This document shows positions 49,201 to 63,300 of a DNA stretch of 64,000 nucleotides, piece by piece (the stretch's first letter is position 1; each line of letters begins with the position of its first letter). The stretch comes from Chrysomallon squamiferum (Eukaryota > Mollusca > Gastropoda > Neomphalida > Peltospiridae): the NCBI GenBank assembly GCA_012295275.1, contig CM022672.1, forward strand, positions 8,769,034 to 8,833,033, given 5' to 3'. The position numbers were made by a program, and so were the translations under genes. The notes beneath the pieces are model-generated. The model saw only the letters and a program-made list of their open reading frames with translations, made no database searches and had not been told where the DNA came from.

Positions 49201-49946
49201 TCAGTAAAATCTCTTCCTGTTATAATCTTGTTTTTTCAAGAAAATAATGAAAGCCACCATGCCACAGACACCTAGTCCAATCACAATAAGAATAATTATA
49301 AGCAGGAGTTTCCAGCCTGTCATACTACCAAGCAGATAGCTTCCTTTCTGGTCATCAACACGATCTGAAACATTAAAACACAACCATTTACATTTTTGTC
49401 AAATAGTAGTGATGGCTAAGACTTGAGAAAATACTTGATAACAGATAATAATTTTGGTTCTGCCTTCTGAAGTAAAATAACTTTACAGTGATTACAGTTC
49501 CTTTTTTAATGTCAATCATACCATCAGTTGAGAGTGAAAGGCAGTCAAGTGCGAGTATTATGATTATTACAGTTTTAAAATAAAAAATAAATATATTTTA
49601 TATCACAGTTTGTTACTTTTTTCAATATATATATGTATGTATGAATGTACTACCTCTAGGTCCTTCCATTACTGCAGCTTCTGGTAAACCAGTATATGCT
49701 TCCTCATTCTGAAAATCAACAAATACCTTAAGTGATAACAAATACTTCTAATACTGTCTATGAAATAATAAATTAGGAACAATTTAATAATTCTTATTAT
49801 GCCTGTGATTTAATGTATGGATATATATACCTATATCTTTAACAATTATATAAAGCAATATGAAACACTTCAATTACTGCCAATGAAACAGTAAATTAGG
49901 AATGATTTAATAATTAAATTATTGTTTTGATTTTACATTAATATAT

Positions 49947-50002
<56 letters not shown>

Positions 50003-52220
50003 AAAAATAGTAGAAATAAAAATTAAGATGTCATGTAGAAATTTTGAATTTAAAATAAACAGAAAAGATCAAATTATTATAAAACATAAATAAGATATTT
50101 ATTTTAAAAATATTATTTATTACAAAATAGAAGAAAGTGCATTAACACATATGTCCCTCTTTGCACATTTCTTGTTTTCTACCAATGCTTTATAACACTT
50201 AATCAAAACTAGTGTTATGAAAGTTTATTTAAGTATACTTAATATATTAAATATATATCCTATGGTAACAAAGGATGCCTGATTTATGTATATATTAATA
50301 ATAATATTTATACTTACAGACTCATCTGTATCCAAGTCATATAATTTAATTGAGAAGATATCATGATTATCTGAAACAGATTAGAATAATGCCAACATTT
50401 CTTTCTGAAAGAGAATTCTCACAAAAGCATGAACTATACTATAGATTATTTAAATCATAATAATCCAGTGTTGTGATTTAATCATATAACACACTCACAT
50501 AATGACACGGATATTTTAACTTGGTGCTGATAAATTATAGCAACAAAAATACATTCTATTTCAAAGATATGCTATTATTCAATCATCAGTGAATAAATAT
50601 TGATAAAAAGACATTAGGCAAGTGTTGCTTTGTGTTCTTCTTGTTTGTTTTTACTATTTCAACTAGTTATTAGCTACATGAAAAATAAATTTTACTGACA
50701 AACCAGACATAATTTCAAAGGGGGTGTGGTGTTGGTTTAAGTGACAAATTGTCTAGGAAATATTGCATAACAATTTTCTATATGAAATTTGTATCATTTA
50801 CAGGTTGCAGACTAATTTATTTTATTTTTTTATTATTATTTTTTGTTGTTGTTCTTTTTCAAATATCTTTTTGGTTACTACTACTATAAATCTATTAATT
50901 TAATACTACAAACTAATACTTTACATTTTCAAATTCCATCTTTTTAAAATCTGTAACAATCAACAGCTGAAGACTTTTATTTATTTTTTGTTTTTATGTA
51001 ACAAGTTTTATAGTCAATATAAAAAAACCAAAATTCTATACTTCAATTAAAACATAAAAATACCTGCTAGTTCACCAGTTGCTGCAGAAACTCCAAAATA
51101 ATACCCTACTGGCAACTTAACTTGTGGCACTGTAAAACATTCTTTCCAACCATTTTTATTATCTATATCAAGTGAAACCTTAAAACAAAAAGTGTGTTTA
51201 ACATGAAAGTTTTATTAATATCTGATAATGACTGATATATAAGCTAAGATATTGTGGACATATAAAACAATAATTTGTTACAGTTTCTGTTTATGGTTGT
51301 GTAGATGATAACTTAAAAACATTTCTGTCATATCTAATTGCAACATAAGATTTGTAAGTTTCTCCTAGAAAACAAAACACACAAATTTACTTTTAAATAT
51401 AACATTTTTAATAGTTTAGATGTTAGTGCATAAAATAAAGATGGATATGCATAAGTCCGAAAATAAGCTTTTTAAGTTTTCTCTGTGATAAGAAGACATT
51501 TGAATTTGCTTTTAAAACATTTCTGTCATATCTAATACCAGCATAAGCTTTGTAAGCTTTCTCTATGACAACATGTGAACTTACTTTTAAAACATTTTTG
51601 TCATATCTAATAGCTACATAAGTATCATAAGGTTTGTTTCTAAACTGTGCCTCACAGCCAGCTATCTGTGTAATTGTTCCATCTGTGTCGTGGTCATATT
51701 TCAAGGTACCATTGTTTACCATCGCTGATACATACGGATGCTGATGCTAAAAGACATAATTAAAGTTCATCATTTAGTGACAAAAATTTATATATAAATA
51801 TTTATAAAACAGATATTTATCTTTCTAAGACTTAATATAAATTATAATATTTTGCTTTTGTAAAAAAAAAGAGAAAAAACCTTTCTCAGATCTCTGAACC
51901 CATCCACTTACTGAAGAACAGGGCCAGGATCTTGCTCATTTGTTCAAACAGTCTTATTTTTCTATATAATGCAAACAATGGAAAAGATACACAGTAATTC
52001 TTAATCAGAGTTTTTCATTCACATCGTGTGTATTAAAGTAAATTATAAACTAATGAAATATTTGCTTACATTATGAGGCCCATTATGATTACTGTAAGTG
52101 TCCAGAAATACACCCAGTCCAGTGAAGTAATTAGCACTGCCAAATGCAGGGCCTAAAAAATAAATTTTAACATTATATGGAGACGTAGAGTTCCTAATCC
52201 AATTTTTTTTTTTTTTTATG

Positions 52221-52260
<40 letters not shown>

Positions 52261-54162
52261 ATGTGTTTTAAGAGATATGCATCTTTCTAATGCAGAGAGA
52301 TAGAGAAAGAGTATGCTACAAAATGTGATGTATATGTCCTATAAAGAAAACTAACTTAGAAAATGCCTTTATAAAGGATTTATATAAATAAATATTATAT
52401 AAAAAATAATAAATTTCAGAAGATATTAAAAATTAAAAATAGTCAGTTAAAATATTGGATTAACTGTAAATGAAAATTTTAAAAACATTATACTATTGTT
52501 AATATTTTTAATAATATTAAAAAATAGAAACATATTTATAAATAAAAGAAAAACAATTATTATACCAAGTTCAAGTCTTTCCTTGCTATACCAAATAGCA
52601 AATCCATCACCAAAAAGATTTTTCCCTGAGCCATGAACTTTAAAATGAACATGAAGTTCCCAGTTGGTCACATAACAAGGCTTAAAAAATAAATGATATA
52701 CAGTTCTAAAGTTCTGTATAATAATAAAAGTCCCTAAGTGATGTAATATTAATAGATTTTTAGAATGATTACAGTATCTGAAAGATTTATAGTAACTTGT
52801 TTTTTTATAACAATGTCCTGAAAAGTTTATACTAATTTGTTCTATTATATAACAATATCTAAAAAAAATTGGAATAGATAAAAACAAGCTCAAAAGTAAG
52901 AAATCCAAAAGTTATTCTGCTTTTTGCATGATATTCCACATAACTGTTTTCTTTCTTAAATATTTTAAACTGATAAATAAAAATGTATAGTTGCATTATG
53001 TTTCTTTTTTATTTATATAACATAAAACTACTATTATGAATTGATTTAATTATAATGTTACAGTACACAAAAATATCTTTGATACAGAAAAAAAAAAAAA
53101 AAAAGGAATAATATATCAATAAATAAACAAACACTGAAACAGCTTATTTTTAAAATGCAGATTAATAATTACATAATTTTTAATGCAATGAACATACCAC
53201 TGCATTCCAGATAGCACCTTTTTTACTCTGATGATCAGATGTAAGACGTATGTGTGAAGTTGTTACTAAGGTAGTACCAACAAAGTCCCAAAGTGGAACT
53301 GACATTCCTGAACCTGAAATATATAACAAGGTAATGACAATTAATTGCTTCTTCATTACAACAGTATTTACATATTGTTCAACAACATAATAATTCAATA
53401 TCAAGTATTATTATCAATTATGTATGATTAAAACCTGCCTTTCTAAATCATTGATAATTTATCGCATTTTGCAGATTTGCACTTTACACTAGTCAGTTAG
53501 CTTCAGTATTAACAACAACAAAAAGCAATAACGCCAATAGTTTTAAAAATAAAATTATGTTAGCCAAATAAATTTAAGCTGTCATTAATGTTACTACTAC
53601 TACTTAATATCACTGCAATTTGTTGAAAGTAATACCACAGTATGATCATTATTATGAGTCAGTGAATCATGAAGTATATTAATTGAAAAATTTCGTCTAA
53701 TCGCCTAACAGTAAATGAGTAATATTAAGAATATCAAAGACGAGTTATTTACAAAATAGCCAGTAAACATTTTTTTACACACCTCTACTGACAATGGCAA
53801 GATAAGCATTGCAAGATTTTGGACAAAGTTTAGCTTTGATTGCATCTGTATAATGGCAATCAATGAATCATGATCATGATATTCATCATATTGATAATGA
53901 AAATCAAAAATGATAAATAATAAATAATAAATAAATAATAAATAACAAATAATCAAATTCAACACACAGAAATATATAGAATGAAACATCTGAACTTTAT
54001 CATAATAAATCAGCAATTCTTCGTGTAACCATTACCTTGGTATGGCTTTACTAATGTGTGTTCTCGTCTCAAATAATCTTTCGTATTCCATTCTGCCAAC
54101 ACAGGTATGTAAAAACAAGCCCAAATTAAAACTGCGCAGACGTTTCTGATGGTCGCAGACAT
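49201..54162 (-). CDS. LMAN2-like: L-type lectin of the VIP36/VIPL (LMAN2/LMAN2L) family
   Basis: Type I membrane cargo lectin of the early secretory pathway that binds high-mannose glycoproteins. Exons, 5' to 3': 54036-54162, 53198-53313, 52566-52680, 52070-52152, 51585-51746, 51064-51178, 50318-50370, 49654-49708 and 49201-49364. They total 330 codons (329 aa, close to the usual 350 or so), all GT-AG. Residues 1-23 are a signal peptide. The lectin fold follows, with REHTLVKPYQG, VPLWDF, WELHVHFKVHG and GDGFAIWY; sugar/calcium site D137, Y139, N141 in FLDTYSN, and DH at 165-166. N159-G-T161 is a glycosylation sequon at the family position. A single membrane helix spans about 295-318, and the cytosolic tail ends RKRFY. 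The FY end is an ER-export signal of the family; the RKR triplet is more like VIPL, which is ER-resident, than VIP36 (NKRFY). Which of the two this orthologue represents is open. Confidence 0.95.
49753..49950. repeat. local tandem duplication in lectin intron 7
   Basis: Phrases TACTGTCTATGAAATAATAA and TTAGGAACAATTTAATAATT (about 49755) recur as TACTGCCAATGAAACAGTAA and TTAGGAATGATTTAATAATT (about 49876), a unit of about 121 bp. Confidence 0.7.
49952..49998. repeat. (GT)n microsatellite in lectin intron 7
   Basis: Pure GT run of about 46 bp. Confidence 0.92.
51312..51632 (-). repeat. tandem duplication of the lectin exon 5 end
   Basis: The exon 5 end (coding YVAIRYDKNVLK, donor GTAAGT at 51584) is repeated about 75 bp downstream at 51510-51560 (coding YAGIRYDRNVLK, donor position now GCAAAT). 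It appears again at 51312-51360 (YVAIRYDRNVF), with a further tail-only fragment at about 51461-51508. Only the first copy keeps a consensus donor. Confidence 0.85.
52222..52258. repeat. (GT)n microsatellite in lectin intron 3
   Basis: Pure GT run preceded by poly(T). Confidence 0.9.
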
Positions 54163-56430
54163 CTTTCTTTTCCCAGCATTCCCTGAATACCAATTGCTTC
54201 CGTTACATCGTAGGTTTACAGCAATACGATAATTAGTATATCTGTATAATGATAACTGGCTTTTAAATAAAGGACCAAATTATGCCAAATACAGATCGAT
54301 ATTTAAAATTAAATTTGTTTATATTTTATTTTATTGTGTTTTTTTTTTTTTTTTTATATACTGAAGAGAATAAAATCCTATTTTTGACAAATATTAAATA
54401 AATACTACTACTATTAGTATTACTACGGCAAAGCAAACTGTTCTTAAGCCGAAATCTGTAATTCAAAATCCTTTAAGGAAATTTAAACAAACATAATTAC
54501 AGGCATGCACCAGGATTTTATTTCTACGGACGATGACTTGAAAATACCATTAATCATTTGTCAACGGATCGGTATAAAATATATTGCGAAACAACAGAAT
54601 CAGATGTTGATATTGCCTTTATTATAATTTAAATGATGTTGAAGCGTATCATATACGTAAAGAAACTGTATTTATTTATTATTATTGTTGTTGTTGATTT
54701 CTTCTTCTTATTCGTGTTGTTATCTTTTATCTCTTCTGACCAGATGGAAGAACAGACGTTCATATAATACAGTTTAAATAACAATTAGTAGTTGTTATAG
54801 ACTCATAAGGATTTAAACGAATTAAAATAGAGAGCACTGGCATTGGTGACCCAATTTACATTACCCTATTTGGCTGAGGAGATGTTTATTTGCAGTTTAT
54901 TATTGATTGAAATTATCAGAACCTGAAAACAAAACATGAAAAATTCAAGATATTAATTAGTTATTAAAAAGTTAAAATAGTTCCAAGAAAATAATTTGAT
55001 TTAATAATAATAATAATAAATTCAAATCATTAGGGTGTTTATTTTAAAATTCCTTTGCATTCCTCAAATGACAGGTTACTGGTTGTTAAAATGCTATTTC
55101 AAAAGGAAATCGTAAAAGCATATCGAATTCAGTCTAGTCTTTAAGCTGTTCCATTGTTTGTAATTTCATTTTGTAAATGTAATATTACGTTATGAAACAT
55201 ATTTACAAATAAAAACTAATATTAAGAATGTTATAGTCTAGTCAATAGTTTTATTTTACACATTTTTGTTCGAAAGAATGTTTCAAAATAGGATTATTTA
55301 AAAAAAAAAACCTATTTCTTTTAATTAGTTTTCATACAAGGGAGTGAGTACATTTATTACAAATCCGGAAGTAACAATCTTAGTCATCGAAAAGTATTTA
55401 TTGCTCGTAGGGTTTGGATTAAAAAGTGAAAATAATAAATTATTGTGCACATTTTAACATTTTTCGGACCAGGTACGTATTATGAAAGAAGTATGTATTT
55501 AAAAAATCTGTTTATTGAACTATTAGAAATGAGAATTTACTTTAGTTTTAGCGTTTCGAATATAGTCGGTGCTATTTCGTATTTGAAGTATTTCAGATCC
55601 TTCAAATTCTTGTTACTTTTAAATAATTCTGCAATTTCTGGTTCTTCTTGAACCGTTTAATCTTCAGCACTGACAGACTGAATGTAAGCGAATTTATTCT
55701 GTTATTTTATGATTTTTTTTTCAAATATTTGCAATAATAATAATCATAAATATTTTGGACAAAAATGCTACAGCCGCGTCAGAATAATTTTTATATTATA
55801 TATACACAATTATAATAGTTTAATACAGTACAGTACGAGTACTGAGTACATAAACTGATACAGTAACGTACAACTTTACAGTTGCATTGTCATATTAGTC
55901 ATTTATCCAGTGGATCATTAGTATGAATCATAAATTGGTATTTAAGGGCTGATATGACGAGAATAGTAACTGACTCTCAGTCTGTGTTATTTTATTCTCA
56001 TAAATTGTACTTTGTAGCATAAGATGATAAGAATAACAAATATCACAGATGTATTTTTATTTATTTATTTATTTATTTATGTTATTATTTTATTTATTTC
56101 TAATTCATATTTTTTTTTTAATTTATGATCAGCTTTTAAAATAAATGTTTAAATACCTACATTAAAAATATTTTTCAAACATGCCTATGTAAATATAAAT
56201 AAATCAATAAAATTTTAAATAACTTAACCCAATAATAATTTAAATAAATAAATCAAGCAAGAATCCTTATTAGAAAACAATATACTAATACTGCAGTATT
56301 CATTTAATTTGTTTATAATAATGTACAGCCAATGTCAGACAAACAAAATACCTAAATGAATTATTCTATACCAGTTATGGTCAAACCCTGTTCATTCAGT
56401 TGACACAGATATATATGAATCAGCATGTGC

Positions 56431-56467
<37 letters not shown>

Positions 56468-57357
56468 CTCTCACACACACAGACACACACGTACACACAC
56501 ACATGCACACACACACATTTCTCCCATTGCACAAATCTGCTGAATTGTTAATTACATTCCGTTTTGTTTTCAGTTCTCAACATATATTTTATTTGTAGAG
56601 GTACATACTAAAACAAAATATTTTTAACACTATAACAATTAATGGACAAAATTAAAACAAACTTCACACATGGATTATGTGAAGAATGCCATTAATTCAT
56701 ATATTTTCCTTGTTATATTTCTGCTTATTTAATTTGAAATTTAATACCATGAAATAATTACACACACATACACACACGCATGCACACACACATTCACACA
56801 CACATATATATATACACACACATGTGAACAGTTTTAGTCACTATATAACTTATAAGGCTAACAGATTTTATTACGAAATTATATTTCTGTAATGCCTACA
56901 ATGATATGGCTGGGCCTCATAGTAAAGTTAAAAAATGAGATATGGGTCATATGATAAGTCTTCTGGACTATTTCCAGTTCCAGCCATTGCTCCACGAGTT
57001 TTCACTTTTATCAAACGCTTTCACATGTGTTTTGTAATACATGAGAAAGTATCTACATGTAAGATCATGTATAACTAAATGAAACCATTGCCCATTGATT
57101 GTCACTGAAGATTTTTCTGTGTCAGTTTGTGCTTGTCCTTATGCAGTGTACCATTATTAAGGACACAGATTAAATGAGCATCACATTAGTTTATTTTTGT
57201 TCAGTTGAACTGTTAAGAAGTCATTAATATTAATATTTAGAAATTGTCTTTAAATGTTCCTCAGCATCAGAATGTTGTTATTTAAAATGTCATATTTTAA
57301 TTAATAATGCAAATATTGCTGTAATCTATTTTCTGCTATTTTTAGGGTTTCATCATC
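54163..57357. other. divergent region between the lectin gene and alpha-catenin
   Basis: It holds both promoters. The alpha-catenin start codon follows an acceptor (TTTTTAG at about 57340-57346), so a non-coding 5' exon should lie upstream; a GTAAGC donor at 55684 is one weak candidate. CA microsatellites lie at 56435-56464 and about 56760-56830. No convincing additional gene is seen. Confidence 0.55.
56435..56464. repeat. (CA)n microsatellite
   Basis: Pure CA run followed by CT and impure CA to about 56517. Confidence 0.9.
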
Positions 57358-60300
57358 ATGACAACCAGCCCTACTCCCTTAACAGGGAGTATTCTGCTGC
57401 ACTGGGATCCTAAAAATTTGGAAATTAGGACAAAATCTGTGGAGAAGACTTTAGAACCTTTAGTCACTCAGGTGCCTATATTTTTAAATTTTTTATTAAA
57501 GTTTGGGCTTGTGTGAAGTGTTTATAGATCTTGTATTCCTATACAGTATATAAAATATAAACTAGATACTACTTCTTTTTTTTTATCTTTTTTTTATTCA
57601 GATTATACATTTTAGTTTTAAAAAGAAGATGCTACAGGGATTTAAATTAAACCTATTTTTTTTATGTATTGCTTTATCAAAATAAGATTTTTTTCAAATG
57701 CAATTACCTTTTCTCTTTGTTCGTGTATTATTGTATGTTAAATAATTATTCAGCATTTCATTTTAATCCAATCATCTACATATTACTTTTTATTGCTTTC
57801 TTTGACAATCATTAGGTGACAACTTTGGTAAATCAAAATGGTCCATCAAACAAGAAAAAAGGACGATCCAAAAAAGCTCATGTTTTGTCAGCAGCAGTTC
57901 AGAAAGCAACAGAAAACTTTATTGAAAGAGGTGAAGAGATTGCCAATGAAAATCCTGAAGTACACAATGACATGATGCAAGCCATAGAAGAAGTTAAAAA
58001 CACAGGTTTGTTTCACTTGTAATTTGTAATAAAAAAAAGTAAACAAAATTGAATATTAAAAAATAAAAAATAACTGAAATTTATATTAAACAATATTAAC
58101 AAAATACAAATTAAATAGTAAATAAAATACTAAATATATTCATTAAATATTAAAAAAAAATACTAATAATAAAATAAATAATAATAATATATTAAATAAA
58201 AATAATTACAATACAAATTAAATACTAGAAAATAAAAAATAATAATAAAATAATAACAATAGCTCAAAGTAAATATTAAAAAATTAAAAATAATAGAATA
58301 AATAACAACAAAAATTAAATAGTGAAAAATAAAAAAAATGACAATTTAAATATTACTCACAGGAGAGGCTATGAGAGAAGCTTCGAGTGATTTCGCTGCT
58401 GACCCGTGTTCGTCAATGAAGAGAGGAGCGATGGTGCGTGCTGCTAGAGCTCTTCTCTCTGCAGTCACACGACTTCTTATTTTAGCTGACATGGTTGATG
58501 TTCACCTTCTGTTGACAACCCTGCATTCAGTGAGTTATAAGAAATGTTCACTATAAATCATGTCAGTTTTATTGATACGAATCAAACCTGAAAATAAAAA
58601 AAAATAAAAATCTGATATGAAATATTCTGTCAAAAATTTGCAACTTTGTGTTTGCTTCTCATACAAAATTAAATGGTGTAAAACAAATTAAAAAAAAAAA
58701 ATCTTATAATTATATGTGATAATTCTGTATTTTAATAACAAGTTATTTCTAATTTTTTATGACTTTGTGGTATTAAAATAACGGTTTTGTGGAAAGCTTT
58801 CTTTTAAAAAAAAAAAAAAAACCCCTCAGTTTTTCCAGTTGCATAAAGAATGTTTTCTAGTGATTTGTTTTCTTCCTTATTTATGTATTTATTTATTCAG
58901 GTTGAAAGTGATTTAGATAGAATCAAGAATGCTACAAGCCAGCAAGAGTTGATGCAGAGTTTCAAAGAGTTTGGTAAAAGTGTGGTCCAGCTGTCTGACA
59001 AAGCAGCCATGAGACAGGCTGTAGGTTGAATTAAATCTTTCTATAATACATCTAATCATTTTTATGTGACTCTGGTTAGTTCTGAGCTTATAATATTAGA
59101 AAAGGAACAGAAAATCACTGTATACTCTTGTTCATGTGAACTTTTTACGTATATTTTACCAAGAACTGGATAACCCATTCTCCAGCTTTGTATAAACAAG
59201 TTAGAATAGTAACTAGCCCAGTGTACACATCAAACATTATTGTACATTTAAAACAGATTTCTCTTACAGCAAATCATCTTTTTATATTTTACTCAATTAA
59301 ATGAAAATTTGAATCACATGAATTAATTTTTTTTACACCTTTTACCAATTTGGAATTTGTTTTTATTTTATGAAAAACAATATTTCACCTTTTGGAGATT
59401 TTATGGAAAAGTTACATTTATGTTTTCCACTTAGTAATTGATTTTAAATGAAATTAATATATTTTTTTCTCTCATGAAGGATCTCAAGGATCCACGTCGG
59501 CGAGATGACCTGGCTGCAGCTCGGGCTGTGCTGAAGAAAAACAGTATGATGCTGCTTACTACATCAAAGGTAAAAATGCTATTCTGAAAAATAATTATTG
59601 TTGATATTATTGATTTACATTTATCTAATTACATATTATTGTTGGTAGTAATACTGTCTACATTTATTTTATTTATAGTTATTTTTAATTAATAAAGGAA
59701 TTGTGTGCCTGCCACTAACTCTGTATTATATTTAGTTTTATTTATTTTTTTAAATTTAGGCTTATGTTCGCCACCCTGAGCTAGCCGCTGCTCGAGCCAA
59801 TCGAGACTATGCCTACAAACAGCTGTGTGATGCGGTGGGGACTATATCAGACATCGCACAGGCTACAGGTGCTTCCACTGCTCATCCTTACGAAGGGCCT
59901 GGCGAGTTGGCTGCTGCTCTCGATGAGTTAGATGTATGTTAACCATTTTAATAACATTGTATTTAGTTAAATATATAAAACACATTTAACAGCAACCTGT
60001 TTTGTTTTGACTTGCCTTTAGTCATTGTTTGTTCAGTGTCACACTGATTATGTAAAGCAGTCTTCTAAGAATATTTTTAACAAATGAAGTTAATAGATGA
60101 CGTTAATGAAATGGTTCTTATAAACTGTTCATAATTTTGGTTAATTTATTTCAGCAGTAGTTTAAATGCATAATAATGATGATAATATTTGGATCAATTT
60201 TTGTTCACTGCAGCAAAAGATTATAATGGATCCACTAAGCTACAACGAGGTCCGATCACGACCATCGCTGGAAGAACGAGTTGAAAGTATTATCAGTGGT

Positions 60301-63300
60301 GCTGCTCTGATGGCCGATTCATCCTGCACACGAGATGAACGCAGAGAGAGGATTGTGCAGGAGTGCAATGCCGTTCGACAGGCTCTGCAAGATCTTCTCA
60401 CTGAATACATGAACAATGTAAGTTAATGTACAGTTGCTTTATGTTGCTTTTATGTTACTGTACAGTGTACAGCTAAATCTTAATTTTTGTTTCAATAAGA
60501 GCACAGGGTTGATCATAGATTGAATTCCCATTTAAGGCAGGTCATTTTATTCAGTAAGAGCAAAGGTTTTATCATCAATTATATTCCCATTTACAGTAGT
60601 GTGTTTATTTTCAGTAAGAGCAAAGGTTTGATCATAGACTGAATTGCCATTTACAGCAGATGTTTGATTCAATAAACAAAGGTTTGATCATAGATGAAGT
60701 TTGATTTAATGGACTATCAGTTCATCTTTGATGCTGAAGTACAGGAAATTGCAAACATTTTAATTCAATCACATGAAAATATTTAATTTGAAAAGATATG
60801 ATCACACAAATACACCATTGTGCTGACATAATATGGAGTGGGTGGGTGTTCCTTATCCATTCATCATCCATAATCTGACTTGATCCATAAAAAACTAAAC
60901 AAATTTTTGAAAGCATACATTATGATGTTTGTTTTAAACTTTAATGAATTAATTTGCATAACAATTGTCTGGTAAATCAGAAGTGACTTAAAGTAAGTGT
61001 TAAATTACTTTTGCCCATTTATTAATTCATAATCAATATTCCGTTCTGAAATATTCCTCAACCATTAAATTTGTGTTAATTCATTAGTTTACAACTTATC
61101 AAAAAGCTTATTTTTGTTTTCTCAGGTCAGAAAGCAAATACCTAATTAATTATATTTAAATAAATATTTTGTTAAAGCCTATTATGTTTTAAAGGGGCCT
61201 CTATAAATATATTTATTGCTTCCGCATTTCTTTTGATAATGGCAGTGCACTAAGAAACTCCCAGCAACAGAACGTAAGGAATATTTTAAGGTAACACTGA
61301 CTATGCAGGAATGTTGAATCTTGCATGAAATTTGAGAGAGTTTGCATATGTTTGTTACTATCTAACAACTATTGTTTTGAAGTAAAAGATCAATTAACAA
61401 TTTTTGTTATTTATCTTCCAAAATAGGTTTGTTTGTTTTGGTTTTCTTTATATTTTTTATTGTCCATGGGATTTGTTAGAGAACCCGAGAACAAAAAAGA
61501 TTGTTATTGTGTTAGTCTGATTTTAAATTTTGCATATTCAAGGCATCTGATTATGTTCTTGTTGTCCAGTTACTAATACTTTTTTTTAGCATCTGTTAAT
61601 GTTCTAACATAAAAATTAGTATAAACTAGTTATTACCCAACTGCATATTGTCTCATCAAAGCTGTGCAATTTTTATTTTCTTATTTATCATCATTTCTTT
61701 TCAGTTATTTAGTTTTAATTTTTAACTTTCATTTTATTTTATTTTTTTTTTTTTTTCACAATTTCAGAGAACAATTTTTTTTTTTTTTTAATTAAATATA
61801 TATACTGTCATTAATTAATATTTATTATTACTTTTTTTTTTTTTTTAATTCACTTAATCAAATCTACAAATTAGGCAGAGTTAAAATTTCTCGATGGATC
61901 TTTCTGTTCATTCTGTGCATGGATTGACAATTTTTCATCTGTGTTGTTACTCCATTTATAAATATTGACTTTAGACATGCATAACTGAAATCTTGGGTGT
62001 TTTGGCTGAAATTATGCAGGCTTTTTTTATTACATATTTTTATGTTCATTTTTTGGAAATGTTTATCATTTAATTACTGATTACACAAAACAAACAAACA
62101 AACAAACAAACAAACAAACAAACAAAGAAATAAAGAAATAAATAAAAAGAAAGAAAAGAAAAGAAAAATGTCACTTGTTATTAAATTTCTACTTTGAAGT
62201 TAACTGCCTCAAAATTTTGATTAAATACACACACATACATAAAGTGATTTAAAACAGTGATTTTATAGTCAATAATTGAATAAACATATTAATGTTTATG
62301 CTCAGACTTTTCTCATATAAAACTGATAATGATAATACCCCCAGAATTATCTTGAAGTTGATGTGGCCTTCCCTTATACCTGATTAAACATTTTTACATT
62401 ATTAACACTGAATGATAGGACTAAGTATATAGTCATATGATTGACCTGTAGTTTGTTTTACTGTATTTCACTTTTCATTATCTGCATGGTCCTTATTATA
62501 TGTATGATGCCATAAAAGCATAGATTAAAAATGTTTTGTGTCATTACATAAGATAGTTCGTCATCTTAGAAGTGAAATTAAATAATTTGTGTTAATGTTT
62601 TTTCTTATATAATTATTCCAGATGCATCTAAAAATTATATAAGGATAAAAAAAACATTTTATAGAAATAAAGAAAAGTGTTGTGTATGTGTGTGTGGGCT
62701 TGAAAAAAGACATATGTTTTTGACACTTTATTTTCAGGAACAGTGTTTTTAAAAGTTTATTATTAAAGCATTAATTTAAATAATACTTATTCCAGTAACT
62801 TTTCCGCGAGTAAAAGATAGGTGTTTTTGTATTGCAGGCTGGTCAAAAGGAGCCCAGTGAGTCTCTGGAGAAAGCCATTGACAACATGTGTAAGAAGACA
62901 AAAGATCTGAGAAGACAGGTACATCAACAATACATCTTGCTTGAACATCTTGCTTGTTTTGTGTCAGGCATAATTTAATAACTTGGCTCTTTATGACATG
63001 ATTTAGAAGTCCTTGTGCACCATATATTTCAGTGTTTGTCTAACATCTTTTTCTGTTTTTGTGTAATATTAAAGTGAAATAGTTTACCTTGATATTATTT
63101 CAGAAATCTGTATTCATGGAAAAAAATTAAATATAAATTATTTAAAATTCGTAGTCTGTAAACTTTTTGCTTGCATTATTCATTCAGAACCTTTTTTATA
63201 CAGTTCCAGTTTTTTAATTATTTTTTTTAATTGTTATTTTCAGTTGCGTAAAGCTGTAGTTGATCATGTGTCAGACACATTTCTCGAAACCAACGTTCCA

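Larger units (their letters stand above)
60418..62837 (+). other. alpha-catenin intron 7, 2.4 kb
   Basis: The largest intron of the visible part of this gene. It carries the 60494-60700 tandem repeat, several poly(T) tracts (61745-61860) and an (AAAC)n run. No alternative exon is evident. Confidence 0.7.
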
